A stretch of DNA of 64,000 nucleotides from Tigheibacillus halophilus (GTDB lineage: Bacteria > Bacillota > Bacilli > Bacillales > Amphibacillaceae). Positions within the stretch are counted from its first letter, which is position 1, and each line of letters opens with the position of its first letter. The stretch spans positions 62,001 through 126,000 of the forward strand of contig NZ_JBHUIZ010000014.1 of NCBI RefSeq assembly GCF_042683165.1. Reading direction: 5' to 3'. Shown piece after piece: positions 8,938-17,265 of this stretch. The notes below the pieces were generated by a model that worked only from the letters and a program-made list of their open reading frames with translations, was not told where the DNA came from and did not search any database. A program made the translations under genes and the position numbers.

Positions 8938-8983
8938 AAAAGTTGGGCGGTTCCATGTCAAGATGGTACCGCTCAACTTTTTA
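8938..8983 (-). terminator. Rho-independent terminator after pheA
   Basis: AGTTGGGCGGTTCCA and TGGTACCGCTCAACT form a 15-bp stem with a few mismatches, flanked by A- and T-runs on both sides. It is 29 bases past the pheA stop and would work in both directions. Confidence 0.85.
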
Positions 8984-9011
8984 CATTTCCTGAGGTTTTG
9001 TCTCCCCCTAT

Positions 9012-9866
9012 TTAAATAGAAATATGATGGACAGGATAAGACCCTAGTACTGTCAAGTTGCACCCCAGTCGTTCCAATTCTGCTTTTACCCCTGGGAAAA
9101 GGATATCATCATATGGCTGATCAACATCAATGATAAAGAAATAATTTCCAAGTCCGGTTTTCATTGGCCGTGATTCGATCTTCGACAGATTCATTTTTCT
9201 CCAAGCAAAGGCAGATAATACTTGGTGGAGTGCGCCAGCATAATCTTCAGGAAGCGTGACAAAAAGACTAGTTTTTTCAGAATCCCGTTCCTGACTGATT
9301 TTGACTGCAGTTCCATCTTTCGTGAGCACTGCAAACCTTGTATGATTGTTTGGAAAATCATGAATGTTTTCCCGAATAATGGTCAGACCGTATTCCTCGG
9401 CTGCCAGCCTGTTCCCGATTGCAGCAATCTTTCTATCGGATTGTCCTACAAGCTCAGCTGCCTTTCCAGTGGAAGGTGTGTAGTGAATCCGAGCGTGCGG
9501 CATATATCTATGTATATACTGATGGCATTGGGCAATCGCATGGCTATGTGAATAAATTTCTGTGATTTCCTGAAGATCTCCCGAAAAGCTATCTTTTAAC
9601 ATCAAATGTTGCTGGATTGGCACGACAATTTCCGCCACGACAGGCAATCTTGCCTGATGTATAAGATAATCGACCGTGATTTGTACGGTTCCTTCAATTG
9701 CGTTCTCCAATGGCACTACACCAATATCAATTTCACCATCACGCACAGCATCTATGCACGCGGGTATGGTTTCATACGCAACTTTGCCTTCCCCGTTGAA
9801 TGCGGCATCGACAGCCATTTTTGTAAACGTTCCTTTTGGTCCCAAATATCCTATTTTTTTTACCAT
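9012..9866 (-). CDS. pheA: Prephenate dehydratase
   Basis: Converts prephenate to phenylpyruvate in phenylalanine synthesis. The 284-residue protein begins KKIGYLGPKGTFTKMA, contains GVVPLENAIEGTVQ and NNHTRFAVL, and ends with an ACT domain carrying the ESRPMKTGLGNYFFIIDVD segment that binds phenylalanine for feedback inhibition. It follows pheB by 53 bases, as in B. subtilis, and ends at the strong terminator at 8938-8983. Confidence 0.97.
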   Translation of the reverse strand: MVKKIGYLGPKGTFTKMAVDAAFNGEGKVAYETIPACIDAVRDGEIDIGVVPLENAIEGTVQITVDYLIHQARLPVVAEIVVPIQQHLMLKDSFSGDLQEITEIYSHSHAIAQCHQYIHRYMPHARIHYTPSTGKAAELVGQSDRKIAAIGNRLAAEEYGLTIIRENIHDFPNNHTRFAVLTKDGTAVKISQERDSEKTSLFVTLPEDYAGALHQVLSAFAWRKMNLSKIESRPMKTGLGNYFFIIDVDQPYDDILFPGVKAELERLGCNLTVLGSYPVHHISI

Positions 9867-9919
9867 GCCGGACTTCCCCCTTTTATTTATCTGATAATAT
9901 GGTCGATATGCATCGCTGC

Positions 9920-10369
9920 CTAAGCACCAGAGCTCAACATGTCGACCCGTTCAATGAACTCAAGCTGCTTCAGCTGATGGATCAATTGCTCTATTTCCTC
10001 GTTAATCCGCGAAATATCCAATGACAGTGTCACATTCGCTTTTCCTTGCAGGGGTATAGTCTGATGAATGGTCAGAATATTGCAGCCGGCATTGGCAACA
10101 ATGTGTAAAAGCTTGGATAATGTACCCGTACGATCCTCCAGATGAAAAAACAACGTGATGATTTTTTCTTTAACCATCGCTTGAAAAGGAAAAACAGCAT
10201 CTTTATATTTGTAGAAAGCACTTCGGGACAGATCGACCATCTGCACCGCTTCATAAATTGATTTTGCCTTTCCCCTTTCAAGCAATTCTTTGACCTCTAT
10301 TGTTTTTTGCATGGATTCCGGTAAAACATCATGGCGAACCAAGTAGAATTTCTCATTTGTTATTTCCAT
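9920..10369 (-). CDS. pheB: ACT-domain protein PheB
   Basis: A 149-residue protein of the UPF0735 family: an N-terminal helix-turn-helix-like region (ELLERGKAKSIYEAVQMVDLSRSAFYKYKD) and a C-terminal ACT domain (FHLEDRTGTLSKLLHIVANAGCNILTIHQ). It is always paired with pheA in Bacilli and is thought to sense an amino acid, but its exact role is unclear. I start at the ATG at 10369 behind GGGGG; a TTG 21 bases upstream in frame lacks a site. It lies 24 bases after obg. Confidence 0.88.
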   Translation of the reverse strand: MEITNEKFYLVRHDVLPESMQKTIEVKELLERGKAKSIYEAVQMVDLSRSAFYKYKDAVFPFQAMVKEKIITLFFHLEDRTGTLSKLLHIVANAGCNILTIHQTIPLQGKANVTLSLDISRINEEIEQLIHQLKQLEFIERVDMLSSGA

Positions 10370-10393
10370 TACCATCCCCCGTTTTCGCAAAAC

Positions 10394-11671
10394 TCACTCG
10401 ACAAATTCAAATTCAAAATCCATCAGCCGGATCGTATCTCCATCTTTTGCGCCTTTTTGACGCAACGCATCATCTACTCCCATGCTGCGTATTTGCCTTG
10501 CAAACCGCTGAACTGCCTCATCCCTTGAAAAATCAGTCATTTTAAACAACCTTTCCAGCTTATCGCCGCTTAAGACAAAGCTGCCATCCGAATCCCGAGA
10601 TATTTTAAATGGGGCTGCTTGTTTTTCAAATTTATAAACAACCTCTTCATTCACCGTTTCTACAGCGGTTTGTTTCGGAATCGTCTCCAACATATCAGCA
10701 ATCGCAAATAATACCTCCCTGAGGCCTTCTTTAGTTACAGAGGATACAGGAAATACCTGGACGTCATCAATTAAACGTTCTTTAAATACTGTAAGGTGTT
10801 CTGCTGCCGATGGCATGTCCATTTTATTAGCGATGATGATTTGCGGCCTTTTGGCAAGCGATTCATCATAGGCATGGATTTCTTGATTGATTTTCATATA
10901 GTCTTCATACGGATCCCGTTCCTCTGTCGCAGCCATATCGATGACATGCACAATCAATCTGGTCCTTTCCACATGTCGCAAGAACTGGTGACCAAGACCC
11001 GCCCCCTGATTTGCTCCCTCTATCAGCCCAGGAAGATCAGCCATGACGAAACTTCTCTGGTCCCCCGTTTCAACGACGCCGAGATTAGGGGCAAGGGTAG
11101 TAAAATGATAATCGGCTATTTTTGGCTTTGCGGCGCTTACGACTGATAGCAGAGTTGATTTCCCGACGCTCGGAAATCCCACCAAACCGACATCAGCAAT
11201 GACTTTTAGCTCCACCTTAATATTTTTTTCTTCTCCTGGCTCTCCATTTTCAGCAAAATCCGGAGCTGGGTTCCGTGGTGTGGCAAATCGGATATTTCCT
11301 CTGCCTCCTCTCCCGCCATGGGCTATCACAGCCTCTTGACCATGGATAGTCAAATCCGCTATGACCTCTTCAGTTTCTTCATTTATAACTGTTGTGCCAG
11401 GGGGAACTGAAATGACATATGCATCCGCATTTTTTCCGTGCATGCTTTTACTCATGCCATTCTCACCGCGCTTCGCTTTAAAATGGCGATTATAGCGAAA
11501 ATCCATCAATGTGTTCAGTCCTTCATCCACTTTGAATACGATATCCCCGCCGTTTCCTCCATCTCCGCCCGCCGGGCCGCCTTTAGGAACATATTTTTCA
11601 CGGCGGTACGCCACGAGTCCATTTCCACCGTCACCGGCTTTAACATAAACACTCACCTGATCTACAAACAT
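10394..11671 (-). CDS. obg: Obg family GTPase CgtA
   Basis: Essential GTPase involved in 50S ribosome assembly, the stringent response and sporulation initiation. The 425-residue protein has the glycine-rich Obg fold (VKAGDGGNGLVAYRREKYVPKGGPAGGDGGNGGD), a G domain (G1 GFPSVGKSTLL, G3 DLPGLIEGA, G4 NKMD), and the C-terminal OCT domain. The ATG at 11671 follows GAGGTGTATAGG, which decides it over an upstream in-frame start. It follows spo0B by 20 bases; Spo0B and Obg are co-transcribed in B. subtilis too. Confidence 0.97.
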   Translation of the reverse strand: MFVDQVSVYVKAGDGGNGLVAYRREKYVPKGGPAGGDGGNGGDIVFKVDEGLNTLMDFRYNRHFKAKRGENGMSKSMHGKNADAYVISVPPGTTVINEETEEVIADLTIHGQEAVIAHGGRGGRGNIRFATPRNPAPDFAENGEPGEEKNIKVELKVIADVGLVGFPSVGKSTLLSVVSAAKPKIADYHFTTLAPNLGVVETGDQRSFVMADLPGLIEGANQGAGLGHQFLRHVERTRLIVHVIDMAATEERDPYEDYMKINQEIHAYDESLAKRPQIIIANKMDMPSAAEHLTVFKERLIDDVQVFPVSSVTKEGLREVLFAIADMLETIPKQTAVETVNEEVVYKFEKQAAPFKISRDSDGSFVLSGDKLERLFKMTDFSRDEAVQRFARQIRSMGVDDALRQKGAKDGDTIRLMDFEFEFVE

Positions 11672-11691
11672 CCTATACACCTCATCGCAAA

Positions 11692-12213
11692 TCAAAATAC
11701 TGCAGTTAATATGATTTTTTCTTTTGATTCAAATTTAACTTGAATGCCCTGACGTTGCAGCAACGTAGTCATTTTGTTCTCATCAATGCCTTTTGCGGAC
11801 AATCTGCACTGGATCTCTACGGTTGCTTTTACATTCTCCGGTTTACAAATATTCATCGAGATAAAGTACATTTCATTTTTGTCGCCTGCTGCTTCCACAG
11901 CCGCGAACATTTGTTTTGTTTGTTCCAGCAGCTTTGCATCCATACATTGCAGGTTTTCTCTCACATCGTTCACTTCAAAAGAAACCCGTATCTGCCCAAC
12001 GCTCATGTTAACTTGTAAAAGCCATAAGGCAAATTCATTTGCTTGTAAATCCATTAACTTTCTTTGCTGGTCTGCTTCCACCACCATCTCATGAAGCTTC
12101 TGCTTTACTTTCTCCGGTCTATTCATGCTCATATAGCCTTGAAGCAGCTGAATTTGATTCATTAAATCATGACGACAATGCCGCAACAAGTGCAAGACCT
12201 CTATTGTTTCCAC
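11692..12213 (-). CDS. spo0B: Sporulation phosphotransferase Spo0B
   Basis: Spo0B relays phosphate from Spo0F to Spo0A in the sporulation phosphorelay. The 173-residue protein keeps the phosphoacceptor histidine motif HCRHDLMNQIQLLQGY near residue 15 in an N-terminal helical hairpin that dimerises as a four-helix bundle. The degenerate ATPase-like C-terminal domain is also present. It is separated from rpmA by a terminator, so a promoter of its own is expected between 12214 and 12275. Confidence 0.92.
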   Translation of the reverse strand: METIEVLHLLRHCRHDLMNQIQLLQGYMSMNRPEKVKQKLHEMVVEADQQRKLMDLQANEFALWLLQVNMSVGQIRVSFEVNDVRENLQCMDAKLLEQTKQMFAAVEAAGDKNEMYFISMNICKPENVKATVEIQCRLSAKGIDENKMTTLLQRQGIQVKFESKEKIILTAVF

Positions 12214-12276
12214 AAAACCCCTCCTGTTATGTGGAAATTATAACAGAAAAAAGTGAAATCATCATGTGTATACTAA

Positions 12277-12309
12277 AAAACTCCAGTCCATTTATAGACT
12301 GGAGTTCAG
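12277..12309 (-). terminator. Rho-independent terminator after rpmA
   Basis: On the minus strand AACTCCAGTC and GACTGGAGTT pair around an 8-base loop and are followed by TTTTTTAG. It closes the rplU-prp-rpmA operon before spo0B. Confidence 0.9.
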
Positions 12310-12321
12310 ATGAAATAAAAC

Positions 12322-12612
12322 TTAAGCTTCCTGAGCAGCTGGATAGACGCTGACTTTTTTGCGATCACGTCCGAAGCGTTCAAACTTCACAACGCCGTCC
12401 ATTTTTGCATAAAGCGTGTCATCTCCGCCACGGCCAACATTTTCACCTGGATAGATCTTTGTTCCACGTTGGCGGAAAAGAATAGATCCACCTGTCACAA
12501 ACTGACCATCAGCACGTTTTGCGCCAAGACGTTTCGACTCGGAATCACGACCGTTTCGAGTAGAACCTACTCCTTTTTTCTGAGAGAAAAATTGCAAATC
12601 CAAACGTAGCAT
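12322..12612 (-). CDS. rpmA: 50S ribosomal protein L27
   Basis: A 96-residue L27 with GSTRNGRDSESKRLGAKRADGQ and the rest of the family pattern. It has the Firmicutes N-terminal extension MLRLDLQFFSQKKG, which must be cut off by the Prp protease encoded just upstream before L27 can act at the peptidyl-transferase centre. The usual cleavage context is LQFFA; here serine follows the two phenylalanines. The ribosome binding site is AGGAGGTG. Confidence 0.98.
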   Translation of the reverse strand: MLRLDLQFFSQKKGVGSTRNGRDSESKRLGAKRADGQFVTGGSILFRQRGTKIYPGENVGRGGDDTLYAKMDGVVKFERFGRDRKKVSVYPAAQEA

Positions 12613-12625
12613 TTCACAGCACCTC

Positions 12626-12958
12626 CTATAATGATTTTTTTTCTATGGTGATAAAATCGCTGTATTCCTGCTCGACGGTTTGAAGCGATACAAGCATACC
12701 CTCAAACAAGAATGAAGCTTTATCCTTTTGAGAATCAGTCGCACTGTGCGGTATTTTAACATATAAGTAACCATCTTCGCCCTGATTGACATCCGGATGA
12801 ACATCGCAAAGCGTCATGACCGCATTGACTGTTCCGAAAGTGATTGCTGAAACAGCTGCACAAACCAGATCATAGCCGTATGGCCCGCTATTAGCATGTC
12901 CAGCTACTTCAAAACCGATCGCCCGACTGTCTTTAAAGTATATGTTAGCCTGAATCAT
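12626..12958 (-). CDS. prp: Ribosomal-processing cysteine protease Prp
   Basis: A 110-residue protein of the Prp (YsxB) family, located between L21 and L27 genes as in all Firmicutes. The catalytic His lies in FEVAGHANSG (residue 21) and the Cys in YDLVCAAVSA (residue 33). It removes the N-terminal extension of L27. The open frame, the length and both active-site residues are intact. Confidence 0.93.
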   Translation of the reverse strand: MIQANIYFKDSRAIGFEVAGHANSGPYGYDLVCAAVSAITFGTVNAVMTLCDVHPDVNQGEDGYLYVKIPHSATDSQKDKASFLFEGMLVSLQTVEQEYSDFITIEKKSL

Positions 12959-12985
12959 CGCATCTAATCCCTAACCCTAAATAGA

Positions 12986-13294
12986 TTATAGGTTGATTTT
13001 TTCAACAACCAGTTTTGTATATGGCTGACGATGACCGTGTTTACGGTGGTAGTTCTTCTTAGGTTTGAATTTGATCACTGTAACTTTTTTCTGGCGTCCT
13101 TGTTTCTCGACTTTCGCAGTAACTGTTGCACCATCGACATACGGAGAACCAACCTTCACATCGTCCCCGCCAACAAAAAGTACTTTGTCAAATGTTACAG
13201 TTTCTTCCGGTTCACCAGCTACTTTTTCAACATAGATAGCTTGACCTTCTGTAACCTTAACCTGCTTTCCACCTGTTTCAATAATTGCGTACAT
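12986..13294 (-). CDS. rplU: 50S ribosomal protein L21
   Basis: A 102-residue L21 starting MYAIIETGGKQVKVTEGQ and ending with KPKKNYHRKHGHRQPYTKLVVEKI, both diagnostic. The site GAGGAGGTG precedes the ATG. It is the first gene of rplU-prp-rpmA, behind a promoter at 13400-13429 and a leader. Confidence 0.98.
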   Translation of the reverse strand: MYAIIETGGKQVKVTEGQAIYVEKVAGEPEETVTFDKVLFVGGDDVKVGSPYVDGATVTAKVEKQGRQKKVTVIKFKPKKNYHRKHGHRQPYTKLVVEKINL

Positions 13295-13309
13295 GGATAT
13301 GCACCTCCT

Positions 13310-13394
13310 CGATAACTAAGACTCGCCATACAGGCATCCGAAGATTTTATCACCTGTTCTGAGCGGTTGTAGCTTGGTGCTACATAGAATAACG
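13310..13394 (-). ncRNA. rplU leader (L21 leader) RNA
   Basis: The transcript from the promoter at 13400-13429 has a leader of about 100 bases before rplU. It contains GTAGCACCAAGCTAC, a clear stem-loop (GTAGC/GCTAC), followed by paired segments. Firmicutes rplU genes usually carry the L21 leader, thought to bind L21 for autoregulation. The assignment rests on position and foldability; I did not match it against a covariance model. Confidence 0.65.
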
Positions 13395-13399
13395 TATTG

Positions 13400-13429
13400 A
13401 TATTATCATGAAACCGCAGAATCTGTCAA
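13400..13429 (-). promoter_or_regulatory. Sigma-A promoter of rplU-prp-rpmA
   Basis: Minus strand: -35 TTGACA (13424-13429), 18-base spacer, -10 TAATAT (13400-13405). This is a near-consensus housekeeping promoter at the expected place. Confidence 0.85.
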
Positions 13430-13449
13430 GAAGGCAGCGAAAAAAACCT

Positions 13450-14310
13450 TCAGATTATCTCGGCTATTTCCCCAACTTTTTTTAGATGCAACTTTTCGTG
13501 AAAGAATCCTCGTAAACAATCGTTTTCATCCAGCACCCGACGTTCCCCTCCCGGATATGTAATATAGACCGAATGTTTTTTATTACGTTCAAAACGGCTG
13601 AATACTTCCATCAAAGTGGCATCGGGCCCGACAACAAGTGGACGTACTGCTGCAACATATGTTTTGCCATGATAGCGTTGCAGCAAAAAACGCATAAATA
13701 CAAAAAAGCGCCGTTTCCACTCCTTTATATTTTCCATAAATAAAAAAGACATGAGTAAAAAGAAACTGAGATTGAACGAAAAAAATATGAGCTGAATCGC
13801 GAACAAAACAAGACATGCTAGCATCGACCAAATAATGACTGTATAGTACCCCCTCTGATAGGGAAAAACTATCGAAAACAAACAAAACAATAATTTGCCG
13901 CCATCCAGGGGCCAAATCGGTAATAAATTGAATAGTAGAATAAACGTATTATACGTAGCAATTTCTTCGATGTATACACGCGGCAAATAGTCACCCGCAG
14001 CGCATAGATAAAGCAGACCATATATGATCAAATGTTGGAAAGGTCCTGCCAACGTTACAAGCATATCCTCTTTAACCGGCTTATTTGAGTGTTCTTCAGT
14101 CTCCATCACTCCACCAAACACCCAAATCATGACCCGCTGAACGCGCCATTTGAATCGCAATGCCATGAAGTAGTGACCAAGTTCATGGAATATAACAACC
14201 GAAAACAAGATGAATAATTGAACAAATGTACCTGTCAAGAAAGCAATACCCATGAAAATATATAAAGTTGGATGAATGTGAACAGGCGGTAATCGTTTAA
14301 TGATTGTCAT
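13450..14310 (-). CDS. spoIVFB: Stage IV sporulation intramembrane metalloprotease SpoIVFB
   Basis: A site-2-type protease that cleaves pro-sigma-K in the mother cell. The 286-residue membrane protein has the zinc motif HELGH (VVIFHELGHYFMAL, about residue 42) and the third ligand motif in LLPIWPLDGGKLLF, with several hydrophobic segments and a C-terminal CBS-like tail (VGPDATLMEVFSRFERNKKHSVYI). Its start overlaps the end of spoIVFA by 14 bases, consistent with translation as a complex with its inhibitor. Confidence 0.95.
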   Translation of the reverse strand: MTIIKRLPPVHIHPTLYIFMGIAFLTGTFVQLFILFSVVIFHELGHYFMALRFKWRVQRVMIWVFGGVMETEEHSNKPVKEDMLVTLAGPFQHLIIYGLLYLCAAGDYLPRVYIEEIATYNTFILLFNLLPIWPLDGGKLLFCLFSIVFPYQRGYYTVIIWSMLACLVLFAIQLIFFSFNLSFFLLMSFLFMENIKEWKRRFFVFMRFLLQRYHGKTYVAAVRPLVVGPDATLMEVFSRFERNKKHSVYITYPGGERRVLDENDCLRGFFHEKLHLKKVGEIAEII

Positions 14311-15088
14311 TGACCTTTATCACAGGCATTGGGTCAATAAACTGATTGTTCTTTTGAATAGAAAAGTAGACATTTTTTGCTTTTTGGCCTGCTTCAAATT
14401 CACCCAATTGTTCGTCTTTTTGTACATACTGGTATAAATGTACGTTGATACCACTTAGATAACCATAGGTTGATTGACTGTTATCGGCATGCTGCACGAT
14501 TACTGTACGCTGGGTATCCTTATCCTTTCCAGCGAAAATGACGATGCCTTCCTCCAACGAATTCACTTTGGCTGAACCTGTGGGTGCAATCATGATTCCA
14601 TGGCCATTTTCCTCAAAGGTTTCGCTAATATTGCCTATTACCGGTATGGATGATGCGGGAGCTCCTTCAGCCTTGTCAACCTTTTGTGTTCGGAATGAAA
14701 ACGGGCTCCCAAAGGTTTCCTGATACACCTGATTCACTTTGGCAAATGGAAATTCTTTGGTCATCGCTGTACTTGTCCAACGCTTCACTGGACCAAATTG
14801 CTCAGCAACACGCTCAGATTGCCACACGATGGCAGTACCCATGAATAATGCGACAGATAGAATACCTTTCAAAATCAATCCGGAGATTAACGGAGACTTT
14901 AAACTGCTTTTACCGCTGCCATTGTTAATATCAGGAACCGACGGATAAAATCCATGCCGTTCTTCTTCCTCTGGTAAAAAAGCTGTTATTTGTCTCTCCA
15001 TCGATGGCTTACTTACCCCAGTATGAGGAGTTTGATTTCTTTTTCGTTTCATGATAGATTTTCTAACCTGCTTAACCCCTTTATTCAT
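14297..15088 (-). CDS. spoIVFA: Stage IV sporulation protein SpoIVFA
   Basis: SpoIVFA anchors and inhibits SpoIVFB in the outer forespore membrane until signalled. The protein has a charged N-terminus, one membrane segment (ISGLILKGILSVALFMGTAIVW) and an extracytoplasmic LytM/M23-like domain (GIVIFAGKDKDTQRTVIVQHADNSQSTYGYLSG) that lacks the full peptidase zinc set. The start could be the ATG at 15088 or the GTG nine bases upstream; neither has a perfect site. About 263 residues. Confidence 0.9.
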   Translation of the reverse strand: MNKGVKQVRKSIMKRKRNQTPHTGVSKPSMERQITAFLPEEEERHGFYPSVPDINNGSGKSSLKSPLISGLILKGILSVALFMGTAIVWQSERVAEQFGPVKRWTSTAMTKEFPFAKVNQVYQETFGSPFSFRTQKVDKAEGAPASSIPVIGNISETFEENGHGIMIAPTGSAKVNSLEEGIVIFAGKDKDTQRTVIVQHADNSQSTYGYLSGINVHLYQYVQKDEQLGEFEAGQKAKNVYFSIQKNNQFIDPMPVIKVNDNH

Positions 15089-15151
15089 CTGCCTCACATT
15101 CCTTTTAATGTTTTGTACAAGTTTATGCCAGACATCAAGGAGTTATGAAAA

Positions 15152-15192
15152 GCAAAAGGACAGGATGCCGCTTTAGCGTACATCCTGCCCAG
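15152..15192 (-). terminator. Terminator after minD
   Basis: Minus strand: GGGCAGGATG and CATCCTGTCC pair across a 12-base loop and are followed by TTTTGCTTTTC. It separates the mre-min operon from spoIVFA-spoIVFB. Confidence 0.75.
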
Positions 15193-15196
15193 TGTA

Positions 15197-15994
15197 TCAA
15201 GACCGCAGTCCAAAAAATTTCTTCATTTTTTTAAAAATGCCCATTTCTTCATCCAACGACTGCAGCGGTACGCTCTCACCCAATATCCTTCTCGCGATAT
15301 TGCGATAGGATATAGAAGCTTTTGGTTTGGATTGCATTGCGACTGGCTCCCCATTATTAGATGCTTTAATGACTTCATCATCATCAAGGACAATTCCAAT
15401 CAGGTCAATAGACAAAATTTGTACTACTTCATCAATGTCCAGCATATCCCCGTTTTTCATCATATGGTTCCGGATACGGTTAATAACCAAGCTTGGAGCC
15501 TGCATATCTTCTTTTTCAATCAGACCTACAATCCGGTCAGCATCCCTGACACTGGATTTCTCCGGTGTCGTAACTACTATCGCCCTATCTGCGCCAGCAA
15601 TGGCGTTTTGAAAGCCTTGCTCAATGCCTGCAGGACAATCAATGATGATATAATCATATTCCTGTTTCAATTCTTGGATGATTTTTTTCATGCCTTCAGG
15701 TGTGACAGCTGTTTTATCGCTTGTTTGAGCTGCAGGCAGCAGAGATAGATCATCAAAACGCTTATCCTTGATCAGAGCTTGTTTCAGCTTACATCTCTCT
15801 TCTATAACGTCTACAATGTCATAGATGATACGATTTTCCAACCCCATAATGACATCAAGATTGCGCAAACCGATATCTGTATCAATCAAACAAACCTTTT
15901 TTTCCATCAATGCTAAAGCGGTGCCGATATTAGCTGTTGTGGTAGTTTTCCCCACCCCGCCTTTTCCTGAAGTGATTACAATTGCCTCACCCAT
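15197..15994 (-). CDS. minD: Septum site-determining ATPase MinD
   Basis: MinD recruits MinC to the membrane to block division near the poles. The protein begins MGEAIVITSGKGGVGKTTTTAN with the deviant Walker A of the ParA/MinD family, has IDCPAGIEQGF, and ends with the amphipathic membrane-targeting helix GIFKKMKKFFGLRS. The ATG at 15994 is chosen because the frame's earlier ATG (16012) overlaps the GAAAGGAG ribosome binding site. It overlaps minC by 8 bases. About 265 residues. Confidence 0.97.
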   Translation of the reverse strand: MGEAIVITSGKGGVGKTTTTANIGTALALMEKKVCLIDTDIGLRNLDVIMGLENRIIYDIVDVIEERCKLKQALIKDKRFDDLSLLPAAQTSDKTAVTPEGMKKIIQELKQEYDYIIIDCPAGIEQGFQNAIAGADRAIVVTTPEKSSVRDADRIVGLIEKEDMQAPSLVINRIRNHMMKNGDMLDIDEVVQILSIDLIGIVLDDDEVIKASNNGEPVAMQSKPKASISYRNIARRILGESVPLQSLDEEMGIFKKMKKFFGLRS

Positions 15995-16676
15995 TATACA
16001 TTCTCCTTTCAAAACCGCTCAAGCTCGTACGTTTTCTGGAAAGAACTTGCAATCTATCAACCAAAATCTTGTCTTCCTTTTCATCTATGTAGCCACATTC
16101 CATCATGACACCATCAGATTCATAGTCAGGCGCTCTACTAATATATTCCGCAATCCGCAACTGGGTTGGATTCAAATAAGAAGCCGCGATGATCGCTTCT
16201 TTGTCTCCCTCAGTTCCGGCATGCGCAATGCCATGCAGACGGCCCATAATATAAATATTGCCGCTCGCTTCGACTTTTCCTCCAGGATTGACATCCCCGA
16301 CAAGAAGCAGATCACCGGTCACGGTAAGTACTTGCCCGGACCGGACTACTTTATTGAAAACATTGATATTACTTTCTTCCTTCCAGCGCAAAGCTTCCTG
16401 TAAATGGATGACATCTGCTTCAAAAGATTCAACTTTGAAATAATTACCGTCCTCAATAATGGAGGCGATTTTTTCTTTTTGTTCCTCAGTGAGATAACGG
16501 GCTCCCAGCTTTACGACAACTGCAGTAGTCTGCTCGCTCTTGCCAGTCTTTGATACTCTGATCTTTTCAAGCAGCTCATGGAGCAGTTGTTCTAATGAAC
16601 AGCCATCATCTAAGAGCAATGTCAGCCCTTCTCTAGTACCTTTCATTGTAATGAGTTGTTTATTCTCAACAGTCAT
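15987..16676 (-). CDS. minC: Septum site-determining protein MinC
   Basis: MinC inhibits FtsZ polymerisation. The 229 residues comprise an N-terminal FtsZ-inhibiting domain (KGTREGLTLLLDDGCSLEQLLHELLEKI) and the C-terminal beta-helix with VVRSGQVLTVTGDLLLVGDVNPGGKVEASGNIYIMGRLHGIAHAG, which binds MinD and dimerises. Length and motifs match the Bacillus family. It is part of mreB-mreC-mreD-minC-minD. Confidence 0.96.
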   Translation of the reverse strand: MTVENKQLITMKGTREGLTLLLDDGCSLEQLLHELLEKIRVSKTGKSEQTTAVVVKLGARYLTEEQKEKIASIIEDGNYFKVESFEADVIHLQEALRWKEESNINVFNKVVRSGQVLTVTGDLLLVGDVNPGGKVEASGNIYIMGRLHGIAHAGTEGDKEAIIAASYLNPTQLRIAEYISRAPDYESDGVMMECGYIDEKEDKILVDRLQVLSRKRTSLSGFERRMYNG

Positions 16677-16722
16677 ACATTCACCCCGTCAAAATGCTGC
16701 AATACTTTATTGCGCCATTCCA

Positions 16723-17265
16723 CTAAAATGGATCGCTGTGAAACGATTTTTCCTGGCTCCAGCGTGTCAAACGGCTGGAAAATATCGGATACATGATCAG
16801 CAAGAAAATAAGATTAGCAGCGATTGTTGGAAGCAGCCTGAAAATGATATACCAGTTCCAATCCGCCGTTACAAGACCAACCACTACATAGACGGTGTTG
16901 ATGGCACAATCTGCAACGGTTATACCCAAAATCGCGAACAAACCCAGCGCAGCTATATTGCTCTGCAAAAATTTGGAAAGTCCATGTATCAGATAAATTG
17001 TCACTGCATATGTAAACATATACACACCCAATATTTCTGTATATACAATGTCAATCAGCAAGCCGAATATAATCGCATACCAAACGGACATATACGTATT
17101 TCTCCGGTCATAAAAGACAGCAGTCAGCATCAAAAAAATTAAAACCCAGTGCGGAACAATCATCATACTGCCGCCGACCAACTTTTTCGGGAGCAGTTCC
17201 AATGCCACTCCTTCCATAATCATCAGCAGAAAAAGGATAAGAGGCACATAAAGACGTCTCATCAC
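16723..17265 (-). CDS. mreD: Rod shape-determining protein MreD
   Basis: A 180-residue integral membrane protein with about five or six hydrophobic helices, including LYVPLILFLLMIMEG at the N-terminus and WYAIIFGLLIDIVYTEILGVYMFTY, typical of MreD. It works with MreC in the elongasome. The start overlaps the mreC stop by 4 bases (ATGA), so they are translationally coupled. Confidence 0.93.
   Translation of the reverse strand: MMRRLYVPLILFLLMIMEGVALELLPKKLVGGSMMIVPHWVLIFLMLTAVFYDRRNTYMSVWYAIIFGLLIDIVYTEILGVYMFTYAVTIYLIHGLSKFLQSNIAALGLFAILGITVADCAINTVYVVVGLVTADWNWYIIFRLLPTIAANLIFLLIMYPIFSSRLTRWSQEKSFHSDPF

Noticed and set aside
8562..9063. Overlapping open frames on the minus strand downstream of pheA
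   Set aside because: They cross the interspersed repeat and the pheA terminator, have no ribosome binding sites and encode no recognisable domains.
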